From positions 3,241,501 through 3,305,500 of the forward strand of contig WHVY01000004.1 in the NCBI GenBank assembly GCA_022266195.1: 64,000 nt of DNA. Direction: 5' to 3'. The first letter of the stretch is position 1. The number at the start of each line of letters is the position of its first letter. This DNA is from Tetranychus cinnabarinus. Taxonomy: Eukaryota > Arthropoda > Arachnida > Trombidiformes > Tetranychidae. The position numbers and the translations under genes are program-made. The notes under the pieces are model-generated. The model made no database searches. It worked only from the letters and a program-made list of their open reading frames with translations, and had not been told where the DNA came from. This document shows positions 1 through 12,175 of the stretch, one piece after another.

Positions 1-3000
1 TAAGTTTAGAAACGTGCAATTCATTGCTTTTGCATATTAAACAAAAAGTTTCTTCCTCTTCTGCGCCTACGAACTTTTCCATCTAAATATTAATAATATT
101 CGTTACTTTAAGTAGAGCAGATCAAATCAAAACAGTTAAAGTGATGTTTTGTTAGTTCCAGTTCGTAAAAAGCATAAATTATACCAAAGGCAAGAAACAA
201 TTGTCGTATGTTCTGAAGAGCGAAAAGACGAATCACTGGAACAGTTGAACTAAACGCTTTAAGCTGTTAAACCATTCGTGTTTAGTGTGAAAATTAAATC
301 TTTCGACTCTCGTTTTTGTCAGTTTGATCAATTCTCTTCAGCATTTTAGGTTAGCAAAATTATCCAATGTAACATATGCAATGCTTTCTCACAATTTGTA
401 TCAATCATGCTTCTTCACATGCAAACACTACATCAACGTTTAAAACCGGAATCAAACTCACGCTTAAAATGAAAATGCAAAACTTAAGCAAAAAGAGTTT
501 TATTCAAGATATTCATCAAAGGAAATCAAATCATAATTCAATATCAAATTTACAGATTAAATAGCAAGTGAATGCTTCCGAGTTACCTTTTGTGCTAATC
601 TAGCAATTTTAACCTGAAACCATTTCCATTCAACTTTGTTCCCTATCATTTGTGGTGAGACTTTTGCATGAAATCATTTACTCTGTCCATTATACTCTTG
701 ACCATTGATATTCGCAGCAAGAAAAATGTGAAAAACCTTCTAAACGTATGATCAAAACTGTAATATATTATTGATCTTCCTTTAAATTCTGATATTGAAT
801 GAGAAAAGAAACTCAGATTGCAGTCTAGACTTGGCAACTTGAAATTGATCATTTTAACATGAAAAGCATTTTGCGATGGAAGCGAATCAATATTTAAGGT
901 TGGTCAATCATTATGTGATAATCATTGGCGAATCATTTGAAAGGGCAAAACTGGAAAAGCTTGAATCGAGTTTAAAATGAAAGTTTGCAATAATTTGATT
1001 GATAAATGCGAAGTGGAAAATTATTTTTATTTGGTTATTTCACTTGACCCGGTCTGTTGAGAGTTGAAATCACTTGTAAAATAGTGAAAAGGAAATGGTT
1101 AAATCGTAAAGTTAATGCTATCAACTCCCTGTGAAGTTGCATTCCCACTCTCAGCGAATTCAACTTCTTTTCAAGTTTTGCCTAAAATTTCAAATTCTAT
1201 GTAAATCTTTCTGTAATATGCAAGATGAACATCAAAACTGTTTTGTAATGGATTGAATCAAGTGAACCAAAAGAGCACAAAAAAATGAAGGTAAATCAAG
1301 GAAAAAAGGGAAATGCTGATGATCTTTATATCATCAAAGCAACATTGAAAAGGAACCAAAAAAATGAGCTGAAAATATCAAAATAAAAGTTAAAAAGTGA
1401 TTTTTTCAACTTTTTTCTTTCCCATTCAACTTCTTGCAACAACTCAATTTACTCTGGAATATTCAGTGGCAAGGAAACGAGTTGATGAGTTAAGTTGGAC
1501 AATAAACATGAAATTATCATTATGATAATGAGGAATATTTTAGAGGAAAAGAAAAGTTAAATTACTTTGTATTTATTACAGTTGTGAACAATGGTAAAGT
1601 GTTTAACAAGTGAATAAATGAATAAATTGTGACATTTGACTATTGAACTTTTGCTTGTGTAAACAGATTGAAGATTCATGGAGAAACATGATTGCGACTT
1701 TGTTATGATAAGAAGCGAAAAAGATGAGTTTAGTTAAAGTACATTTACCCGTTGGACGAGAGTTGCGATGAGTTGGAGTTGAAGGACAATTCAATTTATT
1801 GGTTGTGTCATTGATATCAACTAAATTATCCAACATTATCATCTATTATATTAATACAAGTTTGTTATTTCATTAGCAAAACTCAATAACAAATGATAAT
1901 GATAACTAATGATAATGCTCTTGTCTTTGAATGTCTTGAGTCAGAAGTTGGAACAAAAAATAACATTCATTATTTTGGTTCAATATGGTTTGTTTACACT
2001 TGTGGTTATATACCAATGAATACAATTGTTGATGGAAAGTTGATCTGATGGAGAAGCGAAATGATGGTCATCATCAGTTTCATGATCATTATTATGGTCA
2101 ATGTTTTCTAATATTGAAAGAAGTGGATATTAAGAGAAGCTTTTGATCAACATTACATGAAATTGGTTTTCATTAAACTTGAATAATGGAAAGAAAAATA
2201 ATGGAAAATGCAATGAATTTTCAGATTCTGTTTGATTGAGTAGAAAGTATTGGAGAAATTCGGATTTTCTTTTTTTTTCTGGCGAGAAAATCTTTCCAAA
2301 TGAACATTTCCAGCATTTGCTAACATTTATGATTCTTTTGTTTTCGTTCAAATCTTTATTCAATCTCTTTTTCTCTGTTCATTTCACAACTCAATCAACC
2401 GTTTGATTCAATTAATATCAAAGTGTTTTCCCAATGAAACAGATCAACTTGCAATGTTGATCAATTTTAGCTGAAAGGTGAAAGAGTAAAATATGAATTG
2501 GAATTGGAATATTGAACAAATCAAAATTTCTTCTGTAAATCAATTTAATGTCAACTTTGATGTTCACCTAGATAAATTATTTATTCATACCTTTTTGATT
2601 GAAGAAAAGTGTTGAAAGGAGAAATTTGTTTCCACTTGAAATCAAAGAAAGATTTAAATTTCTTCTTCTATTCATCCCAGAACTTTGTAATAGACTCATG
2701 TGAAACAGTATAAAGATAAGAGTGTCTTCATCAGATTACAAAAGATCAACAGAATTGCCATGCAATTGGAAAAAAAAAAGAAGAAAATTCAGTTGGAAAA
2801 GAGTTGAAGAATGAAACTATAAAAAGAACAGTCAACAGTTTAACTTTGAAAAGGAACCTTAAAATTGATACATGATTCGATGGAATTCTTTATAACAAGA
2901 AAACGTGAATCTGAGTTTCGTTAGACAAACAAGTTTCAGTTAACATTTATATTCATAATAATGTGACATCTCGCAATCGGTTGACATCTTTGTTGACATT

Positions 3001-4789
3001 CATTTATCCATTTCTTGTTTTCACAAAGTCTCAGTTGGTTCCAAACCATTCAATAAACAGTTGAAGGTTGAAACCTTTACTAATAACCAGATGAGACACA
3101 AAAGTTCAATCATATTCAGACTTTCATTTCTTGAGATTTAATAAATTTCCATTTTCGTTGAATCAAAATATCGGTTGAACTTGCGTTTTAACCAAATCAA
3201 ATGAACTTTTGCATAAAATTGACACTCGATTCGCCTAAAGGTTGGAAACATTATAATTGAAAAGCTATTCTTAAAATAGTTCAGAAAATAAACGAATTTG
3301 TCTATTCAATAATTGAGCAAAGAAAATTCTTGAGGAACTAAACTTATCCTAACTTTCTCTCCTTTCTTTTCATCCAGCTTTTGCATAAAATTCATCAACA
3401 ACTCACATCAAAATGCTGAAATTGTTTTAAAGATGAAAAGGTGAAAAAAATTGAATAAAACAATTGACTTTTCATGGAAAAGGAAAACTATTTTTGGTAA
3501 ATTAATTTCATCATTTTTTCATTTTCCAACTTCAAACTGAACATGAAATGAATAAATAAGTTGAATGAATAAATAAACGGATAAATGTAACAATATTGTT
3601 ATCATTTACTGTAAATCTTTGGTTACATTAATTTTACATTAAATTTGATTCAATGAGAATTAAATTCTTCCTTCAAATGGTTAAACTTGATTAATGTGTT
3701 CAATTCCACTCGACATGAAACTATTCTGAAAATTATCTCATTCATCTATTAATATCCATTCATCTGATTTTCAATTTGAACAGCTTTCGGTTTCCACTTG
3801 GTTTGCTCATTAAAAGATGCAAATTAAGTGAAGTTTGCACATTAATTGGTTGTAATCGAGACAAGTTTTTTGTCAAAGGCAAAGACTTTTTTGTTTCATT
3901 ACCAACTGTTTACAACTGTTTGTATTGCAATTAAAGTTTACTAGAAGCTGCTGTGATCTGATCGCATTCCTGGATTCAATTGTTTTCACTCTGAATCTGA
4001 TTATATTGAATTCCTGAATAAACTTTGATTTTGTTCAATTGTCTTGAAATGATTAATTCGGTGTAAAAAAAGAAGTCGAAAAGAGTTTTCTTTACTCAAT
4101 TTAACTGTCAAATAAATTACAATTTTATACAGAATTAAAAAGCAACTGAATGACAACAGAATTTCATGAACAGAAACTGTTCTTCTACAGAAAAAGCATT
4201 TGACAATAAAAAAGGCATTTCCCTTCTGATTTATGTTTCATTTTGTTTCATCTTGAAAAAGATGAACTTCAATTTGTGAAAGACACACATAACTGTAATA
4301 CGAAAAAAGGTATTTCACTGGTAATGTATTTTAAAATAAATGGTACAAATTGGATCAGCGTTAATACAATCTGGACATTTGAGTAGAGTTTAAATTGTTG
4401 ATAAAAAATATTACATTTGAAAAGTTTACATTTGGTTTACATTGGCATTTACGTAAAAGGTTTAATGCTAAACCCATTTTGTAACTGCTTCATACAGATC
4501 TGTTATCCATCTGAACTTGATTAACTAGTTGTTCATAAATGATATTTATATTGAGACCATTTCCTGCTTCTATTTCGCTTTAATATCAACACCGAAGCCA
4601 GTCATTTCGTTGGCTTGAAAATAAAACAAATTTATACAAAAGAACTAATTGAAGAAGGAACATTTCAAAGTTGCACAGAAATTTATCAGCCAACGACAAA
4701 TTCAATTAGAAATAGTGATCGCTCTACTGATGGTATAATATCATCCCAAACACCCTTAAAGACATTAAAAATGGACAATCAGTAGTCTT
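1..4789. other. Gene-free AT-rich stretch
   Basis: I see no reading frame here that resembles a protein family. Frames are short, up to about 80 codons, and low in complexity. The only structure I can name is one copy of a dispersed repeat at about 2884-3130, listed separately. The stretch could be intergenic DNA or a long intron of a gene starting outside the window. Confidence 0.6.
2884..3130. repeat. Dispersed repeat, copy 1 of 2
   Basis: About 245 bp that align by eye, with small indels, to 26880-27130 in the same orientation. Shared blocks include CTGAGTTTC, AGTTTCAGTTAACAT, GGTTGACATCTTTGTTGA and CATTTATCC. It has no coding capacity and no clear terminal repeats. It is probably a fossil of an unidentified transposable element; a conserved non-coding module is the alternative. 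Confidence 0.7.
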
Positions 4790-4939
4790 ATAAAGTCCGG
4801 TTCTGAGCCGAGTTGGTTTTTCTGGACCAGTCCGCTTCTGAACCAAGGGGAATACCGTCATACACCGTCACGGACAGTTCGTTTGTCCCAGAAGCGGACT
4901 GGTCCAGAAAAACCAACTCGGCTCAGAACCGGACTTTAT
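4790..4939. repeat. Perfect inverted repeat, 51-bp arms, 48-bp loop
   Basis: Arm 4790-4840 is an exact reverse complement of arm 4889-4939. The arms are much richer in G and C than the DNA around them. The loop holds two close copies of ACCGTCA. Just outside the right arm, TAATATAAGGCT occurs twice (about 4940 and 4969). Foldback elements and palindromic MITEs look like this. An RNA crossing it would form a 51-bp duplex. Confidence 0.9.
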
Positions 4940-4979
4940 TAATATAAGGCTAATATTAATAAAGGACTAATATAAGGCT

Positions 4980-5495
4980 GCTACAATCTCTTCACTATCT
5001 ATGGTTCGAGCAACAATTTGAATACATAATTGTTTGAAATTGAAATCTGATAGCGGTTGCAAACTAGAGAGAGCATATAACCATGATCACGTTTGAATCG
5101 TTTTAACGTAATAATTTTCGTTACTCGGGAAAATTAGAAACTAGTTTGTTTGTATTTAAGCTTGGTTCTATCGATTCAGTGTGAGGACATATTTCCTTGC
5201 ATGAAAATAAGGAGTAGTTTAAGTAGTTTAAATGCTAAAGCCGTTTAATTTTTGTCTCATTTGCATCATCCATACGTTAGGTGCTACATTCATTTGCGGA
5301 ACTGTCTGCATTCACTCTGAGAGTTCAATAATAGTCTTTAGTAAATTATACAAATTATTTTATGATCAATTGTTAAAGGTTAGTGGTTAAAGGGTTGGTT
5401 AGATGGAAAGGTGCAAAGGATAGAGCCCAGACTGGGTTATCTTTTTGCTGCTGGAAATTTAAATGAGCCTGCATAAGACTTATTGACGCACAATT
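4980..5495. other. Non-coding stretch
   Basis: No gene or family resemblance seen in this roughly 500-bp stretch between the hairpin and the MULE-like relic. Confidence 0.5.
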
Positions 5496-5780
5496 TTGAC
5501 CCTTCATGAGCATGGTCTTAAGCAATTTTTCCAGATCAGTGATGATGAAAATGATAAAATTGTCATATTTTATGTAAAAAATTGTGGACAATTTCTTCAT
5601 GCCACAGTGATCTCGTATATGCAGATGATACATTTAAATCAGTCCCAAAACTGTTTTACTTTGCTCATCATGAAAAATGGGAGACATGATACAAATTCGA
5701 GCCATTTGTTGCAAAATTTGAAGATTTATCACCACTTTGTGTTACTCTAAAATCTTCACATCCTTAGGGTGCTCATATCA
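5496..5780 (+). pseudogene. MULE-like transposase relic
   Basis: Two overlapping frames together resemble the core of animal Mutator-like (MULE) transposases. In one frame DKIVIFYVKNCGQFL resembles the strand before the first catalytic aspartate. A frame change near 5617 then gives DDTFKSVPKLFYF, close to the family signature DGTFK-x-VP-x-lFyQ. Stop codons follow soon after. Only about 90 residues can be recognised, so this is a fragment with at least one frameshift. The family call rests on this short motif alone. Confidence 0.4.
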
Positions 5781-6904
5781 ATTGTTTGCTTAAAGAATCT
5801 CATCTAAATTTGGACAAAACAGTTGCATCTTCAGTAGCATTGGAATATCAGATTTTCAACAATGATCGGCGATTCGGTTCATTTAAAAAGTGATAATGCG
5901 ATCAAGGGAAAATGTTCATAAATTTTTAAATTGTTCATTTCATTTTGCAAAATAGTTTTCTGTTCAGCAAATCTCGAAATTCAATGAAAAATGTAAGCTA
6001 TGGTAACACAAGTTGAAACGATATTTAACTGGTTCGTTGGTTTTATCAACAAGTTTGCGAGTTGGAAAATTGATGAACCCAAAATGAATGCATTTTTATC
6101 ACACAAAACTGCAATTAAAATTTACTTAAACTTTCATTAACCAAATGTAAAGGTGAGATTAATTGGCATGGAAAGTTTATTTCCAGGAACAAAACCACTA
6201 AACTGAAAATTTTCACTCCAATGTTTGGAGTTGAATTAGTAAAATTGTTTCCATTTAGTTGATTGCATTTTATATCTGGTTCATGTTACAAATGCAACTG
6301 AATTACAGGGTAAATCAGTTGAGCAACTGAAGTAAATGTTTAACAAACCAGTTTATCAAATTGTTGATCACCAATTAAGTGTCTTGTCAATTTAATGGTT
6401 GATAGTTTTTTTTCCTCGTGTCATTCAATTCGAAGTAAAGAGAAAAAAAGTTCATCTTGATTCTGAACATAATAGTAATTATTTTCATGGTGAAGCCAAG
6501 AAAATGTCAGATTAAAGATGTGAAATAATCAATAATGAAAGTTGCAAAAAATGCGATGAAATGTTAAAGCTAATAGAATTGAAAGTTGATCAAGTATGAT
6601 TATCTGCTGTTATATAAGTGAAAAGATGATGTCGGAAAGAAAAGGAAAAGATGAGGGAAAAAATGCAGAGATTATTGGAATAATAATGATGATGATGTTG
6701 ATGATTAAATATAATAATAATGAACAAATGGTGAAGAGACTGAGTTTGGATGACAAGTTTATTGCTTGTTCTTAGCTTCTCGATTGATTTCGCCTAAAAG
6801 TAATCAGATGAAGACGAGATTATTAAAGATAGTAATTTAATTAAACCAATCATTTCCATTTTAAAAGCCAAACATCAAATGACCAACAGTAAAACTAGAC
6901 GATC
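5781..6904. other. Non-coding stretch
   Basis: AT-rich DNA without a recognisable gene. It holds short runs of ATG/GAT-type simple repeats near 6680-6720. Confidence 0.5.
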
Positions 6905-7130
6905 AGGGACATGGATAGATTTAGGTCAAAACACGACCCAGACAATTTTCCAATAATTGACTTATTTTGCGCAATTTTAGTCTCAAAATAATTTCATATA
7001 TGCAATTAGCATTATGTATCTAAACAATGTTTTGTTGAGAAGCCCCGGGACATGGACAGATTCAGATCAAAACACGATTCAGACAATTTTGCCAACAATA
7101 GACTTGTGGCGTCATATTTTTTACGCTGTT
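6905..7130. repeat. Spaced direct repeat of about 85-95 bp
   Basis: 6905-6985 and 7047-7130 are diverged direct copies. Both begin GGGACATGGA, then share TCAAAACACGA, CAGACAATTTT and a downstream block. The spacer is about 60 bp. It is probably a remnant of a subterminal or tandem element; no protein frame is supported. Confidence 0.75.
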
Positions 7131-7376
7131 TCAATCGCAAATATTGAAGCAAAATTGCTGCATTAGTATAAGTAAAATTTTTCATCATGCATCGCGACTT
7201 CCCTTTCATCAATCTATTTTGTTTCTGATGGAGACCAGATTTCAGGACCTTTTTTCACTTTCCAACCTTAAACATAATTTCCCTTTTAAAATCCTATTGT
7301 CTTTTATTTTCTGTAGCCCTAAGCAGAACCAGTCCTCTAATTGAGTACAGGGATCAAGCGGAATAAGTACTAATTC

Positions 7377-7412
7377 TTAGTACTGAAATTAAGTACTGAA
7401 ATTGAGTACAAT
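7377..7412. repeat. Short tandem AGTACTGAAATT repeat
   Basis: Two and a half direct copies of a 13-base unit around AGTACTGAAATT lie immediately outside the pogo/Tigger-type terminus. They end in the TA dinucleotide that these transposons duplicate on insertion. Confidence 0.6.
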
Positions 7413-8420
7413 CAAACCTCTCAAAATGAGACTTCGTGGGGATAGCTTTTTACGCAATTTCAAAGGCAAAGTCTCTGAAAATAACTACAAAATGTAAACA
7501 ATCTCTTGCTAGGTGTGAGATTTTTAATCAAATTTGTTCATTTCGTGAGTTTTTTATTGAACTTGAGATTAATTTAAATTAAATACAGTTTATAAAGACC
7601 TTGTACTCTCATAATCTAACACTGAATAGGTGTTTACATCATTCATCGTCAGTCTATCCATGTATTCAACTGAAGTCGATGAATCTTTGATACCTTCAGT
7701 CAATTGACTGTAAATTTGAGCAACATTATCATCTTCATTATTTTCAATATTCTCAATTATTAGAGATTCATCAACAATCTCTTCACGATAACCAGCATGA
7801 TTCCAACAATTAATGATTGTGTCCAAGAGTCATTTATCCATTTCAAAGCATCAAATATATCAATGTTTTTCATGGTATCATTGAGTGACATGTTTTGATC
7901 TAAATATTCCGAGAGTCTTTGAAATAAATGTTGAACATATTTGTTTTTAAGGCTTTGACTATGCCATTATCCATTGGTTTAAGGTACGAAGTAGTTTGTG
8001 GAGGTAACCAATAAAATCGAATATTGGGGAACTTATTCTCGTCAACCCTGTGTCCAGCAAAATGGTCAATGATGAGAGCTATTTTTTCATCTTTCTCTAT
8101 TAATTCCTTGTGCCATTCAGATAGATAATGATCGGAGAGTTTAAGTGTCATCCAAGCTGAACGATTTGACTTACGATTTGACGATTTAAATTATTTGTAG
8201 ATTTTGAAAATCTGAATAGTTAGCTTTAAATGCTCTCGGATTTTTAGATTTTCCAATTTTGATAGGAATAAGTTTATCACCTCGATGATTACATCCGATT
8301 AAAATTGAAACTCTTTCCTTTGATATCTTTGAATCAAAATGAGCAGAAACTTTACATTAGAAAAATTATAAAAAAGGATTGCAAGATAGACAATTTTTTG
8401 TATTCAATTTGACATTATCG
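7406..8420 (-). pseudogene. Decayed pogo/Tigger-type DDE transposase
   Basis: The minus strand gives blocks of a Tc1/mariner superfamily, pogo/Tigger-type transposase in correct order but broken by stops and frameshifts. From about 8335 down: SKERVSILIGCNHRGDKLIP, then IGKSKNPRAFK. From 8151: KIALIIDHFAGH (second catalytic Asp region), then WLPPQTTSYLKPMDNGIVKA, the family's LPPNTTS-x-x-QPxDxG motif. From 7826 a C-terminal INCWNHAG segment. The first Asp lies in an unclear part. At 7406-7434, TA followed by CAATCAAACCTCTC fits a pogo-like end. I found no matching opposite end before 9120, so the element looks truncated. Confidence 0.8.
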
Positions 8421-9120
8421 TTGATCAACTCGCCAGTTTCGTGTTTCATCGTAAAACACAAAGATATATCAAGCTATTAGAGAAATTAATATCTCGTTTA
8501 GTTTGGTCAAGTTGTTTCACCAATTTTACTTTTCATTTATTTATCGTCCAGACAAAGTTGGTACAAAGTTATTGTTGACTTTATAATTGAATCAACAGGG
8601 AATGAAACGTAATTTCAACATTTTTCATCTCTTCAAATGAACCAAAATTAGGAAAAGAATAAAATTCAGCAACATTTTTTTCTCATCAACAAAATGCATG
8701 TCAACAGTTTTGGCCAACATGATCAGGTCATGAACATGTCATCAACTGGTCAGTCTAGTCAAAAGATCAATTTCTTGCTGGTTAATGCAAAAGCAATTAA
8801 TCTTGAGCTTTCACAAATCTTTGTGTGTTAACCAGAAAACATTAGCTTATGTTTACAAGTAAATATTTACCTTTTAGTCTGGCAATTAATTCGTTTTTTG
8901 TTCAACTTGGGTTTAGTTGACTCTACAGTTAACTTCACACCGAGACAGTAATTCATTCTGTAAAGGTTGATTATCATGAGAATTTTAATGAACCATCAAG
9001 AAAGGAAAAAAAGAGTTTCAAATTTTCAATTTTACGGTAAATAGTTTTTCATTGAATATTTTATTCTCATTACATTGTACCAAGTTGACAATAATGATTA
9101 AATTGATGATTCGTTAACCT
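8421..9120. other. Non-coding stretch beside the large transposon
   Basis: No coding signal found. It separates the pogo-type relic from the left end of the 7.86-kb element. Confidence 0.5.
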
Positions 9121-9134
9121 ATCCCAGTAAACCA
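9121..9134 (+). repeat. Left terminal inverted repeat
   Basis: ATCCCAGTAAACCA, exactly matched in reverse complement at 16973-16986. Followed by a CG-rich subterminal zone with CGCGTTT at about 9191 and 9213. Confidence 0.8.
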
Positions 9135-9480
9135 AAACCTTTGCGCGGTTGAGTAAATAAGCGCTATTTCATGTAGCATTTTAAATTAATCGCGTTTTTA
9201 AACTCGTTTGATCGCGTTTACATAAAATCATGAATTCGTTGCCTTGTATTAACGTTCGGAGTCACTATGTCTTGATTTAAAGGAAAAAAAACTAGATTAC
9301 CCGCATTTACATGAATCTCGCGTAATTTTTTAACGACCCCCTTGCAAAATCATTTTGACGCGACTTTCAACTTTACTCACTCGTTTAAAGCTTCAAGTTT
9401 TTCTTATAAACGTGTTTTTACACCAATTTCTAGTCGATTTTAATCAAATTTTACCCAATTTTGACAATTTTTAACAATTC

Positions 9481-11959
9481 CTGAGCCAGAGGTAAGTTAG
9501 ACATGAAATCATGTTATCATGAAATACTGATTGCTAATATTAATTCATGTTATCTTGTTTTTCACAGAGTTGTTCAACAAAAAAGCTAAATTCAACTGGA
9601 AAATTGATTTTGTTTCTACCATCCAAGAATACATTATCTTGATCAATTAATTGACAAGAATCAAAATTTCATCAAGTAAGTTATTCTATTCATCATGTTC
9701 TTGTTTATGCTTTGTCTCTTCCTATCAAAGATAGCCAGATCTTCAAAGCCAAAACATTCTTTTTCATGTTTCTAGCTGAGACTAATTCATGCTTCTTTTA
9801 TTTTGTTTCAGGATGGCTAGTCAAAAAAGAGCCCATGAGGATGTTTCTTCACAAGATAACTGGAAATGTGTTGCTTGTGAACGCGTAGATTCTTTAATGA
9901 TGGCTTCATGTGGATGCATTTATTGTACCATGTGTAGAAACACGATCACGAATAGTTGTGGAGCCTGTCAACTTGAAATTGGAGAAGTGAATATTCGTGT
10001 TCTTATTCCAAGAGCTTGTAAACAACGGGATCAAGGTTGCTCCAACACAGCTCAATTTCTATGCAAATGTGTACGTGATGGATACCTATGTGGTACTTGT
10101 TTGGCCGAGCTTCATTCTAGACGAGTTTCGACAAAATGTATACCTGAAATGATAGAAGAAATTCGTGACCAACAAGGAAATATATGTCAAGACTGTGGTG
10201 AATTTTGGGCCGAGTACAAAACAACAAGTGGTACAAGTAAAAATATTTGTTTGGAGTGCAAAAGCAAATATGAAGCTTTTGACAAGTTACCAGAGTCAAC
10301 AATAAAACTGGATATGGCTGTTGTCACGAAAGATTACTTGCTTACCAAGAGAATTATATCTTGTTTAAAGCAAAAAATCAAAGTAAATTTGAGAGCAAGA
10401 GATAAAACTCTTCTTACGGAAACCCAAAAGGTCAAAGACGCGATTCAACAAATCGAAAACAACTTTCTTGAGTACAAGAAAGCTTTTGAAGAAGAAAATA
10501 AGCAAATCATGAACCAAGAAGCCAAAATACATAAGGTAAGCAAGATTTTCTTGAATATTTGATTTTGTTTGTCATGTAAAAGTTCTGTTTTTTCATGTTT
10601 CATTTCACGTTTATTGCAGATATTTTCAAAGTTTGATTCAGATGGCTCGATTGCTCGAATCGTGTCAGCACTTGATGGTAACTTGGTACATATTCAAGGA
10701 GGAACTCAAGCCTTAACGAGTCTTTTCGCTGCATTTAGACGTGAAAATTTTTTGCCCAAGCCCATCAAAAGAGCTAAATTCACATTTTGTTCCAGTGAAA
10801 ATTTGTATCAAGCAGTCGATTGTAGCTTTGAAAGCCATCAAAGTCATGAAATTGATGAAGCTGATACACAAGACACGTCTTCTGGTGAAGCAGAAAATTC
10901 ATTAAATACAACAACCGATGCAGCCATAAGCTTAACAAAAAGTCTTCCAATGTCTAGTTCAACACAGGTTTCTATCTTGGATCATGAACTTGTTTCCTCT
11001 TCACCACGAATTTCGGCCACGGAACAAGTTCAGGAAAAGTATTTGACACAAGTTCCCATCTCTAGTCACGAATTTGGAATATCTTCAACACGAATTCCTG
11101 ATGAAGCCACAGGACGTGAGGTAGCTTGCACTCAAACATCGACAAGAAAGAGTTTTAACTCGTTCCAATATGAATCAGAGAATTATCCGAGTCCTTTAAT
11201 ACCAGTCCATTCACAAGAACCTGTGAAAGCTACAATTACTCGGATTATGAGCCCTTTTTACATTTGTCTCGAGATTCCGGAGTTGATTGAGACACGACTC
11301 TTGATCTTGCAAAAAATCAAGGAGCGTGGACATGATTGGAAGCCAATCGAGCAGTTTGACTATGGTGATGAGGTGATAGTCAGAGATATACAAAGCTCAA
11401 CTGAACCATTAAAACGTGGAAGAATCAAGTTTATTGCCAGGCACAATAGCACGGTTCGTGTATATTTCTCGATTTCGGCTTTGATATCATGGTTGGCTTT
11501 AAGAACGTAGGAGAAATTGAAGGACTTGAATTCAATGGTGATGACACATGTTTTGTTGCAAAGCTCTCAGGAATCAAGCCCATAAGTGGTTTTATTTTTC
11601 CATCTGGAGTTCAAAAATGTGCATACAAGTTCCTCAACATGGTCATCAAGAAATATGGAGCGCGAGTCACAGTGACAAGAAAATATGAACACGATGAATA
11701 TACATTCGTCGAAATCAAATCGAGATTCTCTGGTGCTGAGACAGATTGGGCAAGACTCCTTATTGATAATGGATACGCGTTACCATATCATGAAAACGAT
11801 TCATGTTTTATTCCTTTGAAAGATTATTGTTATCGCTTTCACGCATTAAACGACTGTACTTTATGCACACGTGAGCATAAATGTCCTTATTGTAACAATG
11901 AACATTCTCTCATTCATTGCTCTGAATTTCATAAAAAATTAGCTCAAGAAAACATGTAG
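9481..11959 (+). CDS. RING-zinc finger-coiled coil-extended Tudor protein (Qin/RNF17-like layout), transposon cargo
   Basis: Coding starts at 9813 just after an acceptor; exons 9813-10535 and 10620-11959 join in phase 0. Non-coding 5' exons are suggested by donor GTAAGT near 9491, an acceptor near 9567 and a donor near 9675. Residues 19-52 form a RING with C19, C22, C33, C35, C38, C41, C49 and C52 (Cys at the usual His). Two further Cys-rich zinc segments and a coiled coil follow up to about residue 241. After a Ser/Thr-rich linker comes an extended Tudor domain: SPFYICLE, then VRVYF, LDFGF and a staphylococcal-nuclease-like half ending WARLLIDNGYALP. The tail has a Cys/His knuckle. RING plus Tudor is the plan of Qin and RNF17, germline piRNA factors that bind dimethyl-arginine. 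The frame shifts by -1 near 11465. The role inside the transposon is inferred. Confidence 0.75.
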
Positions 11960-12175
11960 ATTCTGTGCATAAAATCTCATTCAACAAGCCAAAAAACCAG
12001 ATTTATTTTTTTACCAAATATTGTAATACAAAAAACAAAACTCATTGTTATAAAGAAACATATTCTTAATTTCCAAACTTGTAAACAATAAAATTACATG
12101 AACATCAAAATGTCTCTTTTCTCTAATATTACACGTGTAAACAAAAATTTATGTGTTTCATGTATAAAGGTTCAT
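11960..12175. other. Convergent 3' region of two transposon genes
   Basis: This 216-bp gap separates the plus-strand Tudor gene from the minus-strand transposase. AATAAA at about 12088 on the plus strand could end the Tudor-gene transcript. Confidence 0.5.
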
